A stretch of DNA of 64,000 bases from Anthocerotibacter panamensis C109. Its GTDB lineage: Bacteria > Cyanobacteriota > Cyanobacteriia > Gloeobacterales > Anthocerotibacteraceae. Under the pieces are notes generated by a model. That model did not search any database. It was not told where the DNA came from and saw nothing but the letters and a program-made list of their open reading frames with translations. Positions 18,297 to 27,891 of this stretch are shown one piece after another. The stretch is from NCBI RefSeq assembly GCF_018389385.1, contig NZ_CP062698.1:2917501-2981500 (forward strand), in the 5' to 3' direction. Made by a program: the position numbers and the translations under genes. Position 1 is the first letter of the stretch. Each line of letters opens with the position of its first letter.

Positions 18297-19139
18297 TCAC
18301 AGGGCTTCTGGGTCAAGGCCCAACTCCCGTAGTCGTTGGGCCAGACGGGCGTTTTTTTGCTCGGCGGCTTGCACTTTTTCTTCTGCTTGTTGCGCTTTTT
18401 CTTGTGCCTGTTGTGCTTTTTCTTGTGCCTGTTGTGCTTTTTCTTGTGCCTGTTGTGCTTTTTCTTGTGCTACTCGCGCCTTCTGCTGGGCTACTTGAGC
18501 CTGTTCCTCGTCGGTGGGGAGCGGCTGTCCGTCTGCGGTGAACCAGCGCAACCAAGTAGCTTCAATGCCGTGGAAGAAGCCCAGCCAGGGTTTTAAATAG
18601 AGATTTAATTCCGTGCTGTAAAGCCTGCCCTCAGCATCCAGAGCTATGCCTTCGTAGACTCCGACGCTCAAGCGGAACCCTTGAAAATCCTCAGGATTAA
18701 AGGGGTCATACCAAAAGTATTCAGGCACCCGAATTTGATTTTGATAAACCGTCATCTTGCGGCCCTTATCGACCTGTACCGTGCTCTCCGAAAGCAACTC
18801 AATCACCACGTCAGGAGCCTTCTCCTCTTCCCAAATGACCCAACTTTTGCGCTCCCTCGCAGGCACATCCAGGACTACAAATACATCCGGTCCTTTAAAG
18901 TCACGGTTACGGACTTGGGCCAGACTGTAGTACAGAAACATATTACCTGCCACAAAAGACGGGCGTTCGCCCAACCACTGCTGCAACGGGTTAATCAAAA
19001 GTTCCATCTGTAGCCGGTGGCGACCGGTTTCCATGGGCTCTCCGTCGTCATAGGGGAGGTCTTCCTGGGTGGGTGGGAGCGTAACCCCGTGCATCTTGAG
19101 TTGTGTTTGGAATTCGGCATCGCTGAGCAATTCAGCCAT
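18297..19139 (-). CDS. Uma2-family protein with QEKAQQA coiled-coil tail
   Basis: 280 aa, ATG at 19139, overlapping the upstream GT stop by 8 bp. The Uma2 domain occupies residues 1-210. KAPDVVIELLSEST and DKGRKMTVYQ carry the Asp, Glu and Lys expected for the PD-(D/E)XK-like core, and VPEYFWYDP is a family hallmark. The tail is a heptad coiled coil (AQEKAQQ repeated) made by identical 21-bp DNA repeats, and ends RLAQRLRELGLDPE, like the other two Uma2 tails. Function in the cell unknown. Confidence 0.88.
   Translation of the reverse strand: MAELLSDAEFQTQLKMHGVTLPPTQEDLPYDDGEPMETGRHRLQMELLINPLQQWLGERPSFVAGNMFLYYSLAQVRNRDFKGPDVFVVLDVPARERKSWVIWEEEKAPDVVIELLSESTVQVDKGRKMTVYQNQIRVPEYFWYDPFNPEDFQGFRLSVGVYEGIALDAEGRLYSTELNLYLKPWLGFFHGIEATWLRWFTADGQPLPTDEEQAQVAQQKARVAQEKAQQAQEKAQQAQEKAQQAQEKAQQAEEKVQAAEQKNARLAQRLRELGLDPEAL
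18380..18470. repeat. 21-bp tandem repeat inside Uma2 gene
   Basis: Units begin at 18380, 18401, 18422, 18443 and 18464. The three starting at 18401, 18422 and 18443 are identical (cttgtgcctgttgtgctttt plus one base). The unit sequence is unrelated to that of the Uma2 gene at 11849 but has the same length and the same heptad consequence. Recent slippage expansion is likely given perfect identity. Confidence 0.92.
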
Positions 19140-20229
19140 GATGGTCCCCGTGTGCTGTTCCTAAGATAGCCGATGGGCTCAGGCTCATATGGCTTACCAA
19201 GGGCGCTTGGCGAATGGCTAGCAGCCGCTCCAAAATCGCTTCCCCATCCCCGGTAGGCACTACATAGCCGTTGATGCCCTCGCGGACGAAATCTTTCATC
19301 CCCGTGTCTGCGCTGACGATGACGGGCACCCCACAGGCCAAGGCCTCCATCGGTGCATAGGCGAAGCCGTCTTCATAGGTGGGATGGACTAGGACATCGG
19401 CCTGTTGCAGGTGGGGCAGGGGATCCCCAGATACTATCCGCAGCCTCCCATCGCAAGCGAGCGAGCCCTGAAGATAGCGGCGCATCCCCCCGCTGGCCCA
19501 ACCGCCGACTAGATGCAGTTCGGTGTCTTTGTCCGCAAACTGAGCAAAGGCTTCGAGCAACAGAGGGATACCCTTCATCACCGTCAGGCTACCTACATAG
19601 ACGACCCGAAAAATACCGTCCTGGGGCCGTTGGGGGGATGGTCGGAAACGGGGATGGACGCGCAGCGGATGGAGGTAGAGTTTCTCACTGGGGAAGCCCT
19701 CGGCTAGGAAGGTTTGCCGGGTGTATTCGCTCGCTACGTGGATTACATCGGCTAGGGCATATTCCTGGAGCGTTTTGTGGCACTGAGCCTCATTGAGCCA
19801 GCTCTTTTCGATCCCAAAGCGCTGGATGGCCTTGCGGTGCTGGTGCCGGACATTGCAGATATGGCTGTTGGCAGCTTGGAGTTCCAGGACTTGTGCCCCC
19901 AGAGCGCGGGCTCTTTGAAAGGAATGCAACGACTGTCCGCCAAATCCCGCGAAGTGCTCCACTGGGATAAGGTGGCAGGCCACTGCCCGGTCAAAAAGAT
20001 CCGCCAGTAGATAATTGGTCCAGCCCGGACTGTAGCGCAGGGGCGTATAGCGCAATAACCGCTCAAAGAGCATTACCTTTAAGGGCTGACCGCTGGGGTC
20101 GTCTGGCTTGATTCCTAGGCTGTAGTAGCGGGTCAGTTGGCTGTCGGTGCGGGCTTGCTCAACTATCTGGGCGAGGTGCTGGCCCAAGCCCCCGCTGCCA
20201 TAGGGGGCGCTACAGGCAATGGCTTTCAT
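19132..20229 (-). CDS. GT4-family glycosyltransferase
   Basis: 365 aa, ATG at 20229 overlapping the upstream stop (ATGA). The N-terminal half begins IACSAPYGSGGLGQHLAQIV with a glycine-rich acceptor loop. The C-terminal half has FRVVYVGSLTVMKGIPLLLE and DGFAYAPMEALACGVPVIVS (D in the first EX7E position). The last 20 residues are low in similarity to other GTs and read through the beginning of the Uma2 gene, so the original C-terminus may have been altered when the Uma2 gene arrived. That is an inference. Confidence 0.9.
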   Translation of the reverse strand: MKAIACSAPYGSGGLGQHLAQIVEQARTDSQLTRYYSLGIKPDDPSGQPLKVMLFERLLRYTPLRYSPGWTNYLLADLFDRAVACHLIPVEHFAGFGGQSLHSFQRARALGAQVLELQAANSHICNVRHQHRKAIQRFGIEKSWLNEAQCHKTLQEYALADVIHVASEYTRQTFLAEGFPSEKLYLHPLRVHPRFRPSPQRPQDGIFRVVYVGSLTVMKGIPLLLEAFAQFADKDTELHLVGGWASGGMRRYLQGSLACDGRLRIVSGDPLPHLQQADVLVHPTYEDGFAYAPMEALACGVPVIVSADTGMKDFVREGINGYVVPTGDGEAILERLLAIRQAPLVSHMSLSPSAILGTAHGDHHG

Positions 20230-21545
20230 CGGCTGATTTGCTGGAGCACATGGGCAAACTCCCCGGCACGTTTGGCATAGCTCAGCTCGCCGAAGAGGGG
20301 GCTACGGTCAAAGGTGAGGGGTGCTCCGGTCTTTTTGGCCTGGGCCAGTTGGGTGAGGACTTGGGCCATAGCGAAGACATCAGTGGGCTCGACCAGCCAA
20401 ACCCCCGGTTTATCTTTTAGATAGTCCCAGTTCTCGCCTCGGGGGACAGCAGCGAGAATCGGGCAGGGGGTCATTAGGTATTCATAGGTCTTGGCCGAAA
20501 TCCGCCCCCCCGCTGAACCATCGAGGCGAGCGGGCAGGGTGAGAAAGAGCAAATCCGCTCCAGCAGCCAGTTGTAGGGCTTGGGTATTGGGGACCGGGCC
20601 GGAGATGGTCACGACGTCCGCGATTTGCTGGGTGTGTAGGAGGCGGTCCACTACCGCTTGGGGATATTGGTTCCCATAGACCCGTAGATGGATCTTGCCG
20701 CGCCAGTCGGGGGTCTCTTGCTCTACCAGTTTGATGGCTTGACCGAGAAAGGCGGGGCTAGAACTGCGGTAGTCCATCGGGAGGACATGGTAGTTCCCCA
20801 ACTCCATCCAGGCGCGGTAGAGTTTGCGCAGCCAGGAGCCCGTTGCTGTCTGGAAGGCGTGCCAGCCGCTCATACCGCCGATGTAGACAATGGAGAAGTC
20901 ATCTGGGGGCGGAGTCTGGGGATGGATGGAGTCAATAGGGTCAGCCCCGTAGCGCACAAGATGAAACTTTTGCTGTTGGGCTTCGGGCTGGCGCGCGCGC
21001 ACAGTGTCGCGGTTGAACTGGGAGACATAGACGATTGCATCGGCCTGACGGACATAAAAGTCTTCGAGCCAATGAGCCAGATAGTAGTGCAGGCGGCTGG
21101 GGAAGACGGGGTGCATGTCGCTACAGGTGGGCGAGTCATCCAGATTGAGGACCAGGGGTAGCCCGGTGAGCCACTTGAGCCCTATTCCGACCAGACCGCT
21201 GGAGTAGGGCATCATGAAGACGACTAAGGCTGTGGGACGCAAGGTGCGCATCAGGCTACGGGCACGCAAGAAGGCTGGGATGGCCCAAAAGATTTGGACG
21301 TCGGGCCAGATGAGCCATTCCAGGAGTTTGTTGAGGCGTAATTGATGGAATAGGTCAATCAGGGCTTTGGGGTACCAGCTTAGGACTGGGTGGACCTGCA
21401 CGCCGGTGAGTTTGCCGTTGGGGACGCAGGTGATGACTTGGATCTGCCAGTCTTCACGTAAATAATTGAGGAGTTTCCCGGTGCGGATAGCCGTAGGCGT
21501 GACCTCGGGCGGAAAACTGGCGCAAATACAGAGTAATCGGGACAT
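20226..21545 (-). CDS. glycosyltransferase, GT4-like (WbuB-type N-terminus)
   Basis: 439 aa, longer than the neighbouring GTs. Starts LLCICASFPPEVTPTAIRTG, as in GT4-like enzymes with an extended N-terminal domain containing a hydrophobic patch (FWAIPAFLRARSLMRTLRPT, VVFMMPYSSG). The C-terminal half has DLLFLTLPARLDGSAGGRIS and AKTYEYLMTPCPILAAVPRG. The EX7E motif is replaced by the K-x-YEYL arrangement known in this subgroup. The interface-associated hydrophobic helices suggest membrane binding next to the lipid-linked acceptor. Confidence 0.88.
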   Translation of the reverse strand: MSRLLCICASFPPEVTPTAIRTGKLLNYLREDWQIQVITCVPNGKLTGVQVHPVLSWYPKALIDLFHQLRLNKLLEWLIWPDVQIFWAIPAFLRARSLMRTLRPTALVVFMMPYSSGLVGIGLKWLTGLPLVLNLDDSPTCSDMHPVFPSRLHYYLAHWLEDFYVRQADAIVYVSQFNRDTVRARQPEAQQQKFHLVRYGADPIDSIHPQTPPPDDFSIVYIGGMSGWHAFQTATGSWLRKLYRAWMELGNYHVLPMDYRSSSPAFLGQAIKLVEQETPDWRGKIHLRVYGNQYPQAVVDRLLHTQQIADVVTISGPVPNTQALQLAAGADLLFLTLPARLDGSAGGRISAKTYEYLMTPCPILAAVPRGENWDYLKDKPGVWLVEPTDVFAMAQVLTQLAQAKKTGAPLTFDRSPLFGELSYAKRAGEFAHVLQQISR

Positions 21546-21547
21546 GT

Positions 21548-22573
21548 TTAGCTGGAGACCTGAGCGGGTGTCTTATCGCGAAAACGACAGTCTCGTAAGG
21601 CTTTCAAGGTTTTTTCACCGAGCAGGGCAAGACCGGCCATGCGCAGCAGGGCGGGGTCGGGGAGTTTACCGGAGACCTGGAGATAGTGCCTGAGGGTCAC
21701 CCAAAATTGGGGCAGGTCAAGGCGGGCATAGTTCCAGAAGCACCAGCCATAGAGGAGTCGGTGGACGCGCAGGTGGAGATGGGCGGGCATCGCGCCTCTG
21801 TGTATCAGGTCGCGCATCAGGGCGATGGATTCATTTTGATTGGTGCGGATCTGGGTGGTGGATTTGGAGGCGTCGTGGAGTCGGTAATAGGCCACGATTT
21901 CGGGTTGGTAGATGAACTGGACGTGGCGCAAGGCCCAGCGCAGCCAGAGTTCGTAGTCTACGATAAAGCGCAGGGTTTCTTGGATCGGTCCATAGTCTTT
22001 CCAGAGGCTTTCCCGAAAAAAGACCGTGGGTTGGCCGATGAAGTTGCGCTCAAAGAGGTCTTCGATGCTGAAGGCGCGGGTGTCGTAAAGATGGGTGGGG
22101 GTGCCGTCGGCGTCGGTGAAGTAGCAGTTGCCATAGAGGACTTCACCGCCTTGAGCGAAGTGTGCGCCGACTTTCGCCAGGATATCGCGGGCGAAGAAGT
22201 CATCGGAGTTAAGCCAGTTATAGATGTAGCCGGTGGCGCGGGCGAAGCCTTTATTGAGGGCATGACCTTGCCCCCGGTCGGCTTCACTCACCCAATAGGT
22301 CAAATATTTTTTGTACTTGCGGATGACCTCGACGCTGTTGTCGGTGCTGCCGCCATCAATGACGATGTATTCCAGGTTGGGGTAGCCCTGGAGGAGCACC
22401 GAACGGATCGTTTCTTCAAGAAATTGGCCCTGGTTATAGCTCGGGGTGACGATGGTAATTTTGGGCCATCGGGTGCCGTCGGGCAGGGTGGCAGGGAGTG
22501 GGGTGCTCTGCTCAGTCCAAGGCCAGCCGGTTTTTTCGGGGGACGGGGCGGGAAGTTCGGCTAACCGGGGCAT
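21548..22573 (-). CDS. GT2-family glycosyltransferase
   Basis: 341 aa from the ATG at 22573. A TTG at 22615 would overlap the upstream gene by 38 bp and is less likely. GT-A fold: ITIVTPSYNQGQFLEETIRS, then IVIDGGSTDNS, a GHALNKGFA stretch and the metal-binding NWLNSDDFF (DXD type). The C-terminal third has WVTLRHYLQVSGKLPDPALL, which may be amphipathic. One of two GT2 enzymes here. The inverting transfer step and its sugar are unknown. Confidence 0.93.
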   Translation of the reverse strand: MPRLAELPAPSPEKTGWPWTEQSTPLPATLPDGTRWPKITIVTPSYNQGQFLEETIRSVLLQGYPNLEYIVIDGGSTDNSVEVIRKYKKYLTYWVSEADRGQGHALNKGFARATGYIYNWLNSDDFFARDILAKVGAHFAQGGEVLYGNCYFTDADGTPTHLYDTRAFSIEDLFERNFIGQPTVFFRESLWKDYGPIQETLRFIVDYELWLRWALRHVQFIYQPEIVAYYRLHDASKSTTQIRTNQNESIALMRDLIHRGAMPAHLHLRVHRLLYGWCFWNYARLDLPQFWVTLRHYLQVSGKLPDPALLRMAGLALLGEKTLKALRDCRFRDKTPAQVSS

Positions 22574-22577
22574 GGAC

Positions 22578-23681
22578 TCAGTCAAGGAGGTTAGCAACGG
22601 AACGATAGACAGCAAGAGTCTGGGCGGTAGTCTTTTCCCAGCTAAATAATTTTGCCCTTTGCTGGCCTAAAAAAATTAATTCTTCACGCTTACTGGGGGT
22701 TTCACTGAGGTGGAGCAGGATATCAGCTAAGTCGGGGACGGAGGTGGGGTCAAAGAGGATTCCGGCATCGCCTATGACTTCGGGCAGGCTGGAGCGGTTG
22801 GAGGCGATGACGGGGGTTCCGCAGGCCATGGCTTCGAGGGGGGGGATACCGAAGCCTTCGTAGAGGGAGGGATAGACTAGGGCAAGACTACAGCGGTACA
22901 GTTTGGCTAGGTGCTGGTCGTCAGCATAGCCGTAGTATTCGATATTTTGGGTTAGTCCAAGGTCATTGATGGTTTGGTGCTCGGTCTGGTCTAGGGGCGG
23001 GCCAACCAGACAGAGGATGATTTCGGGGTGTAGGGAGGTGACTTTGGCGAAGGCGTTAAGCAGGGTATCGAAGTTTTTGTAGCTGCGGTAGCGCCCGCCT
23101 ACATATAAGTAGTAGGGCCGGGAGGGTACGGGTTCGGGGCCGTGAGTGTGGCGCATATCAATCTCAGAGGCCAGATAGGTAACGATTACGCGCTCTTCGG
23201 GTATGGCATAGTGCTCTAGCAGGTCTTTTTTGGTATTTTCGGAGATGCACAGGATGGTCTGAGCGGCGGTGATGGCTCGACGTTTCTCTGCGGCTTGCTG
23301 TCCATTAGGGTCGATTTTGGGGGCAAAAAGCTCGTGAATCATGTCCCAAACGGTCAGGACAATGGGGTATTTACATGCGCTCAAGTCGGAATAGGCAATC
23401 GTTGTATAGTAGGTGGGATGGATGAGTTTAGGCTGTCCCAAAGCTGCGCTGGTCTGGAAATATTGCTTCTGGAACCATTGTGAAATACGGGCGGGACGAA
23501 ATCTTTTGTAGGAAATTTTTTGTAAGTTGGGATGCTCGGGATAGATAACGTCATCGGTCTCATAGGTTGTAAGCAGAGGAGTGTAGTCTTTGGGCAAGCA
23601 ATTGATTAGATTATTGAAGTAGCGGCTGATACCTCCTTTTTTTTGTGTGTTGTAAATTTGACCGTCGTAGAGAATTCGCAT
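22578..23681 (-). CDS. GT4-family glycosyltransferase (mannosyltransferase-like)
   Basis: 367 aa. The ATG at 23681 overlaps the upstream TAA (TAATG). Contains KKGGISRYFNNLINCLPKDY at the acceptor side, then EGFGIPPLEAMACGTPVIAS and SSLPEVIGDAGILFDP, the hallmark of the mannosyl/rhamnosyl GT4 group also seen at 6851-7948. The first part of the gene is AT-rich while the second half is GC-rich, marking the edge of the AT-rich block that continues upstream. Confidence 0.94.
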   Translation of the reverse strand: MRILYDGQIYNTQKKGGISRYFNNLINCLPKDYTPLLTTYETDDVIYPEHPNLQKISYKRFRPARISQWFQKQYFQTSAALGQPKLIHPTYYTTIAYSDLSACKYPIVLTVWDMIHELFAPKIDPNGQQAAEKRRAITAAQTILCISENTKKDLLEHYAIPEERVIVTYLASEIDMRHTHGPEPVPSRPYYLYVGGRYRSYKNFDTLLNAFAKVTSLHPEIILCLVGPPLDQTEHQTINDLGLTQNIEYYGYADDQHLAKLYRCSLALVYPSLYEGFGIPPLEAMACGTPVIASNRSSLPEVIGDAGILFDPTSVPDLADILLHLSETPSKREELIFLGQQRAKLFSWEKTTAQTLAVYRSVANLLD

Positions 23682-24640
23682 TATCTGAATGTCAAACGCC
23701 TTTTCACTCGCAGTCCTAAATGGTAGATTATGCGCTCAATAAAGCCTAGCAGCAATGCTTTATCCACCTTTAAGGCTGTCTGGAAGATTCTCAGATTTCG
23801 CGCCATTGGTATCTTTCCATCACGGGAAAGAAGGATACAAACCCACCGCTTAAGGAGTTCACTACATACTTTATTTAGAGCTTCTGGAGGAACCTCGAAA
23901 TGTTCACAAATGAATTTGACGACTTTGTAGCTCTCTTCAGTCAGTATCCCGCTGAGTTCTGAACGGTTGGTCGTGGTCTTTGTGTGTCTGCGAAAATAGT
24001 TTAAGTGGTCAGCGATATAAGCTATATCCGAAACCTCTAACATTTTTACCCAAAACATCCAATCAGCACACTGACGGAAAGATTCATCTGCATAGCCAAC
24101 TTTCTCGCACACGCTACGCCGAAGCAGTACAGAACTTGCATTCACAATTGTATTTTGTTGAATCAAGTACTTGGAGCACTCGTCTGCACCGGGATTGATG
24201 TAATGGCTGAGCCAGCGTTCCCTTGGGCTCAGCCATTGGGTGAATGAAAATAATTCTTTTCCAACCTCATCAACCAAAAGGGATTGACAATAAGCTATGC
24301 CGACGTTGGGATGATTATCTAGCAAAGGCACGAGTCTTTGGAGGAAGTTATTCTCTGAGTAGTCATCTGCTTCTGCAATCCAAATATATTCCCCTTTTGC
24401 AAGGCGCATTCCTTTATTCCATTGTTTAAATGGAGAGCCGCTATTAGAATTATTGTAGATAGTTCGTATGCGCGTATCATTAGAAAATTTCTGAACGATC
24501 TCTTCACTTCTATCGGTAGAACAATCATCCAGATAAATAATTTCAAAATCTTGATACGTCTGGTTCAAGATACTACTGAAGCGTTCCTCTAGGAAATGAG
24601 CATAGTTATAATTTGGAATGATAATAGAAACTTTAGGCAT
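23681..24640 (-). CDS. GT2-family glycosyltransferase
   Basis: 319 aa, ATG start. VSIIIPNYNYAHFLEERFSS, IIYLDDCSTDRSEEI and IWIAEADDYSENNFL show the GT-A nucleotide-binding site and DXD-type metal motif. A C-terminal VDKALLLGFIERIIYHLGLR is amphipathic. Codon use and composition are AT-rich compared with genes further downstream, consistent with acquisition from another source together with the next four genes upstream. Confidence 0.92.
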   Translation of the reverse strand: MPKVSIIIPNYNYAHFLEERFSSILNQTYQDFEIIYLDDCSTDRSEEIVQKFSNDTRIRTIYNNSNSGSPFKQWNKGMRLAKGEYIWIAEADDYSENNFLQRLVPLLDNHPNVGIAYCQSLLVDEVGKELFSFTQWLSPRERWLSHYINPGADECSKYLIQQNTIVNASSVLLRRSVCEKVGYADESFRQCADWMFWVKMLEVSDIAYIADHLNYFRRHTKTTTNRSELSGILTEESYKVVKFICEHFEVPPEALNKVCSELLKRWVCILLSRDGKIPMARNLRIFQTALKVDKALLLGFIERIIYHLGLRVKRRLTFR

Positions 24641-24673
24641 TTCAAATTCCTTGAGAGTGATAAGACAAGGAAC

Positions 24674-25825
24674 CTATTCTTGCCTTATTTTTATTTGTTG
24701 ACTTGTTTTTATTATAGCTAGCGCTCTTTGAGTGGCTTCTAAATATGCCAAACCCCATTTCTGGCAAGGTTCCAAGTGGCAACCCTCAGCCCATTCATTC
24801 CAGGCGTTAACAAAGATAATATTTTGGTCAGTGGGTTTCTGAGCAGCTTTTACTCCAACCTTACTTAGCCATTGCTCGTATAGCTCAGGTGTCGCGTTAG
24901 CTAGGATTACTGCACCATTCTTCCGTCGCGCTGTGTTATCCCAAAAAGGTGTTACACAAGGGAAGCGTGTGTACGTTGGTTGAGGTTTTTGGAGCATATG
25001 ATTTACGACTTGTTCATAATCGAAAACCAGATTTTTTGAATACGCAATATTTGCCAAACCTAACTTCTGAGCAAGTCGCCAGCGCCGCCCTTGTTGTAAG
25101 GGTATCCCCAAGTTAAATACATCTGGTTGAAACTCGATAGCAGCATCAAAACCAAACTCTGTTGGATCTGTTCGTTCCTCAGTGAAGTTACTTTCTACAC
25201 GACCTATAAAAAGCTCCCCGATACCAAGCTTTTGCGCTTCTTCTCTCCACAAAGATAGGGTGCGTTGGGGATTCGGTAGCTTTGCAGTACGATAGATAAG
25301 AAATAAAGGCTTGCCATTAACCCGAATATATCTTTTGTCAGAAAATGCTTCTGCAAGTTGACAAATATGATTTTTGTCGTCTTCATCGCTGTATTTCTGC
25401 TCTAGGAGTATTTGCCGGTCTTGTCCATCCCAAGCTCGTGTCCAGTTCTCATTAGCCCAGCACAAGCAAAAAGGAAAGTCAGGCTCTCCTGAAGAAAGAA
25501 CTTCAGTAAAGGGACGCTCCAAGACTCGTCTACCGTTAAACCAGTAGTGATAATAGCAAAATCCATAAATTCCATATTTAGATGCCAAATCAGCTTGTGC
25601 TTGACGGGTTTCAGGTAATCGTAAATCGTAAAATCCTAAATCAGCGGGGAGGTGGGGTTGATAGTGCCCAGGGAATAAAGGTTTAGCTTTAGTTACATTA
25701 GTCCATTCTGTAAATCCTTTACCCCACCATGTATCGTTTTCTGGAATGGGATGGTACTGCGGGAGATAGAAAGCAATTAACTGAGCTTGATGGGTATGAG
25801 CAAACTTTACTGGATTTATTACCAT
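24674..25825 (-). CDS. WbsX-like glycan-processing protein (GH99-like domain)
   Basis: 383 aa. The sequence begins LIAFYLPQYHPIPENDTWWG and contains GFTEWTNVTKAKPLFPGHYQ and FCYYHYWFNGRRVLERPF, the signature of the WbsX family found in O-antigen clusters and related to the GH99 (endo-mannanase) barrel. IIFVNAWNEWAEGCHLEPC near the C-terminus is the conserved NxWNEWAEG block. It is often annotated as a glycosyltransferase, but the fold is that of a hydrolase or transglycosidase; activity is unproven. AT-rich. Confidence 0.92.
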   Translation of the reverse strand: MVINPVKFAHTHQAQLIAFYLPQYHPIPENDTWWGKGFTEWTNVTKAKPLFPGHYQPHLPADLGFYDLRLPETRQAQADLASKYGIYGFCYYHYWFNGRRVLERPFTEVLSSGEPDFPFCLCWANENWTRAWDGQDRQILLEQKYSDEDDKNHICQLAEAFSDKRYIRVNGKPLFLIYRTAKLPNPQRTLSLWREEAQKLGIGELFIGRVESNFTEERTDPTEFGFDAAIEFQPDVFNLGIPLQQGRRWRLAQKLGLANIAYSKNLVFDYEQVVNHMLQKPQPTYTRFPCVTPFWDNTARRKNGAVILANATPELYEQWLSKVGVKAAQKPTDQNIIFVNAWNEWAEGCHLEPCQKWGLAYLEATQRALAIIKTSQQIKIRQE

Positions 25826-25827
25826 TT

Positions 25828-27066
25828 CTATAGTTTTTGATTAATAATTTTTATCAATTCGCATTCTAATCGTTCAACGGCAACATCCCATCCCCATCGT
25901 TCAACTGCATATTTCCTAGATTGTTTTCCCATCTCTTGTAAAAGCTCTTCTTGGGTAAGCAACCTTTTTAAAGCATTTCCAAGAATATTGGGATCGTCTT
26001 CACTAACAAGCAGACCATTTATATTGTCGCACACTACTTCTCGAACTCCACCTTCTGCTAGAGCAACAACTGGTGTTCCACAGGCATTTGCTTCTAAGGG
26101 CGCAAAGCCAAAAGGCTCAAGCTGAGGAGCATATACTAGCGCTGTTGCTCCACTAAGCAAAGTGACTAACTCTTCATCACTCAGGCAGACTTTAAAGTCT
26201 ACGGCAACATTTAAAGATTGAGATAAAGAATTCATTTCTTTTAAATATAAATCATCTGAAAAATTACCAACCCAGATTAGTTTTGGCCGTATATCTTTTT
26301 CAATTGTAGCTAATGCATGTATTACTCTGTCTACCCGTTTACCCAAGTAAATGCCTCCCAATCCCATAACATACTTTTCTTTTTTAGATGCTAAGGGATG
26401 AAAGAGTTTGGTATCAACACCCAAATAACATAGTTTGGAGTTTAGACCATACGCTCGCAGTATACTTTCTCTACTAAATAGTGAATTCACTAAAATTGTG
26501 TCATAAGCTTGAGCATTGGATATTTCTTCCCGTACCTGAACTCTTAGACCCTGTATCCTACATAAATCAAACACAAATTTCTTCAGGTACTGTACAGACC
26601 ATTTTTCTTTAGGAGTTGGGATAGCAGTCCAAGGTAGGTTAGGTAGGGCCTCATAGAGCCATCGGTAGGGCTCTTGTAAATAAAGAACTTTTGGAATACT
26701 TATGTACTTAGGGAGCGAAGTTACTCGAAATTCCATGCAAGGATTAGCAAATAAAACATCAAAGTCGCCTTTTTTGATTTCTTGGGCGCACCGTTTACAG
26801 TGTTCATCCATTGCCTCGATACGGTCTATAACGTTAAAATAGCTATTTAAAAGTATGTCGAGCTTGTTTTTTGTAGGTCTAGGGGCATGTGCAAGTGGGA
26901 CTATATGCTCGGAAATTAGTTTGTTTAATGGCAGATAGGTTTGATCTGCAGTAGGAGGACACCAAGATTCAATTTCATGCCCGCGCTCTAATAAACCACG
27001 CACATGGTAATAGAGCGATCTTTTACCTCCACCACTAGGCAAGTTATGCCAGACAGCAATTTTCAT
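25828..27066 (-). CDS. GT4-family glycosyltransferase
   Basis: 412 aa, ATG at 27066. IAVWHNLPSGGGKRSLYYHV at the N-terminus, VLYLQEPYRWLYEAL in the acceptor half, and EPFGFAPLEANACGTPVVAL (EX7E) with NINGLLV in the donor half. Two base pairs separate it from the WbsX gene downstream. The gene is markedly AT-rich, as are its neighbours. Sugar specificity unknown. Confidence 0.93.
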   Translation of the reverse strand: MKIAVWHNLPSGGGKRSLYYHVRGLLERGHEIESWCPPTADQTYLPLNKLISEHIVPLAHAPRPTKNKLDILLNSYFNVIDRIEAMDEHCKRCAQEIKKGDFDVLFANPCMEFRVTSLPKYISIPKVLYLQEPYRWLYEALPNLPWTAIPTPKEKWSVQYLKKFVFDLCRIQGLRVQVREEISNAQAYDTILVNSLFSRESILRAYGLNSKLCYLGVDTKLFHPLASKKEKYVMGLGGIYLGKRVDRVIHALATIEKDIRPKLIWVGNFSDDLYLKEMNSLSQSLNVAVDFKVCLSDEELVTLLSGATALVYAPQLEPFGFAPLEANACGTPVVALAEGGVREVVCDNINGLLVSEDDPNILGNALKRLLTQEELLQEMGKQSRKYAVERWGWDVAVERLECELIKIINQKL

Positions 27067-27075
27067 AAGCTATTA

Positions 27076-27891
27076 TTATAATACGAGTTTACTAAGCTTT
27101 CTAACGAATTTACCTAGGGGTCCCGTGCCATAGTAGTATTTATCTTGGATATAGAGTATTATCCAGTTCATGAACAGCGGGGTTTTATTTTTGTAAAAAA
27201 TATGAACGTTTGACGCTCCGAAGTAAAAGTATACACACCCTAATGAGTTCGCTAATCTAACTAAGGCATTTCGCGAGAAGAGCGCAATATGGCCTGCATC
27301 AGGATAAATATACCACCAATCTTTAAGTGGGGTAGATGTGCAATCATCGCTTACTTCAGTCGTAAACACGAATAAGCCTTTGCTATTCAGAGAAGCAATA
27401 ATATGGCTAATTGAAGTAAAATCCGGCATATGTTCGATTACTTCTATAGCCCAAACTATCGTATAACCTTTATCCATAGTGCTGATTACTCTATAATTGC
27501 CTTCTATTTCTGGTTTTGTATAGTTGTCGTAATAATAAGTTGGGTAAAGTCTACCCATTAAACTTGCCAAATGTCCTTTACCACCTCCAAAATCAAGAGC
27601 TTTTTTTATAGGAATACGCAAAATAGATTGATAACAATCCAAAACCTTATGAATTACGTTTGCCATTCTGGTTGCGCGTTGCTCTGACCCTAGGTCAATG
27701 GTTTCAAAATAATCACTAGTGTAAACCTTGCTGATTTTATCGATTATCTCTAGCTTATTACTGTGCGAGATCTGCTTGTCAAAAATCATTTGACATCGCG
27801 TGCACTTTAAATAGCAGTACTTAGAATAGAAGCGATCTTCTTTTGTTACTAAATGTTCAGTTGATCCGTTACATACTATGCAAAGGTCCAT
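27076..27891 (-). CDS. class I SAM-dependent methyltransferase with N-terminal Cys motif
   Basis: 271 aa from the ATG at 27891 (a TTG lies two codons upstream). Two CxxC pairs near the N-terminus (C4/C7 and C30/C33) look like a zinc ribbon, as found before sugar C-methyltransferase domains. The SAM-binding motif I is ALDFGGGKGHL (Asp100), followed by VWAIEVIEHMPD, the motif-III region of the Methyltransf_23 family. Likely methylates a sugar or NDP-sugar. The 5' end overlaps the remnant of the ABC ATPase gene by 16 bp. AT-rich. Confidence 0.85.
   Translation of the reverse strand: MDLCIVCNGSTEHLVTKEDRFYSKYCYLKCTRCQMIFDKQISHSNKLEIIDKISKVYTSDYFETIDLGSEQRATRMANVIHKVLDCYQSILRIPIKKALDFGGGKGHLASLMGRLYPTYYYDNYTKPEIEGNYRVISTMDKGYTIVWAIEVIEHMPDFTSISHIIASLNSKGLFVFTTEVSDDCTSTPLKDWWYIYPDAGHIALFSRNALVRLANSLGCVYFYFGASNVHIFYKNKTPLFMNWIILYIQDKYYYGTGPLGKFVRKLSKLVL

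Noticed and set aside
18380-18470. Regular short repeats that could suggest a CRISPR array
   Set aside because: The units are contiguous 21-bp repeats without spacers and lie in frame within a coding tail.
21686-22564. 292-codon plus-strand open frame opposite the GT2 gene
   Set aside because: It is the reverse-strand shadow of a clear GT2 gene with all motifs. Its product is low-complexity (Gly/Val/Ala rich) and has no family resemblance.
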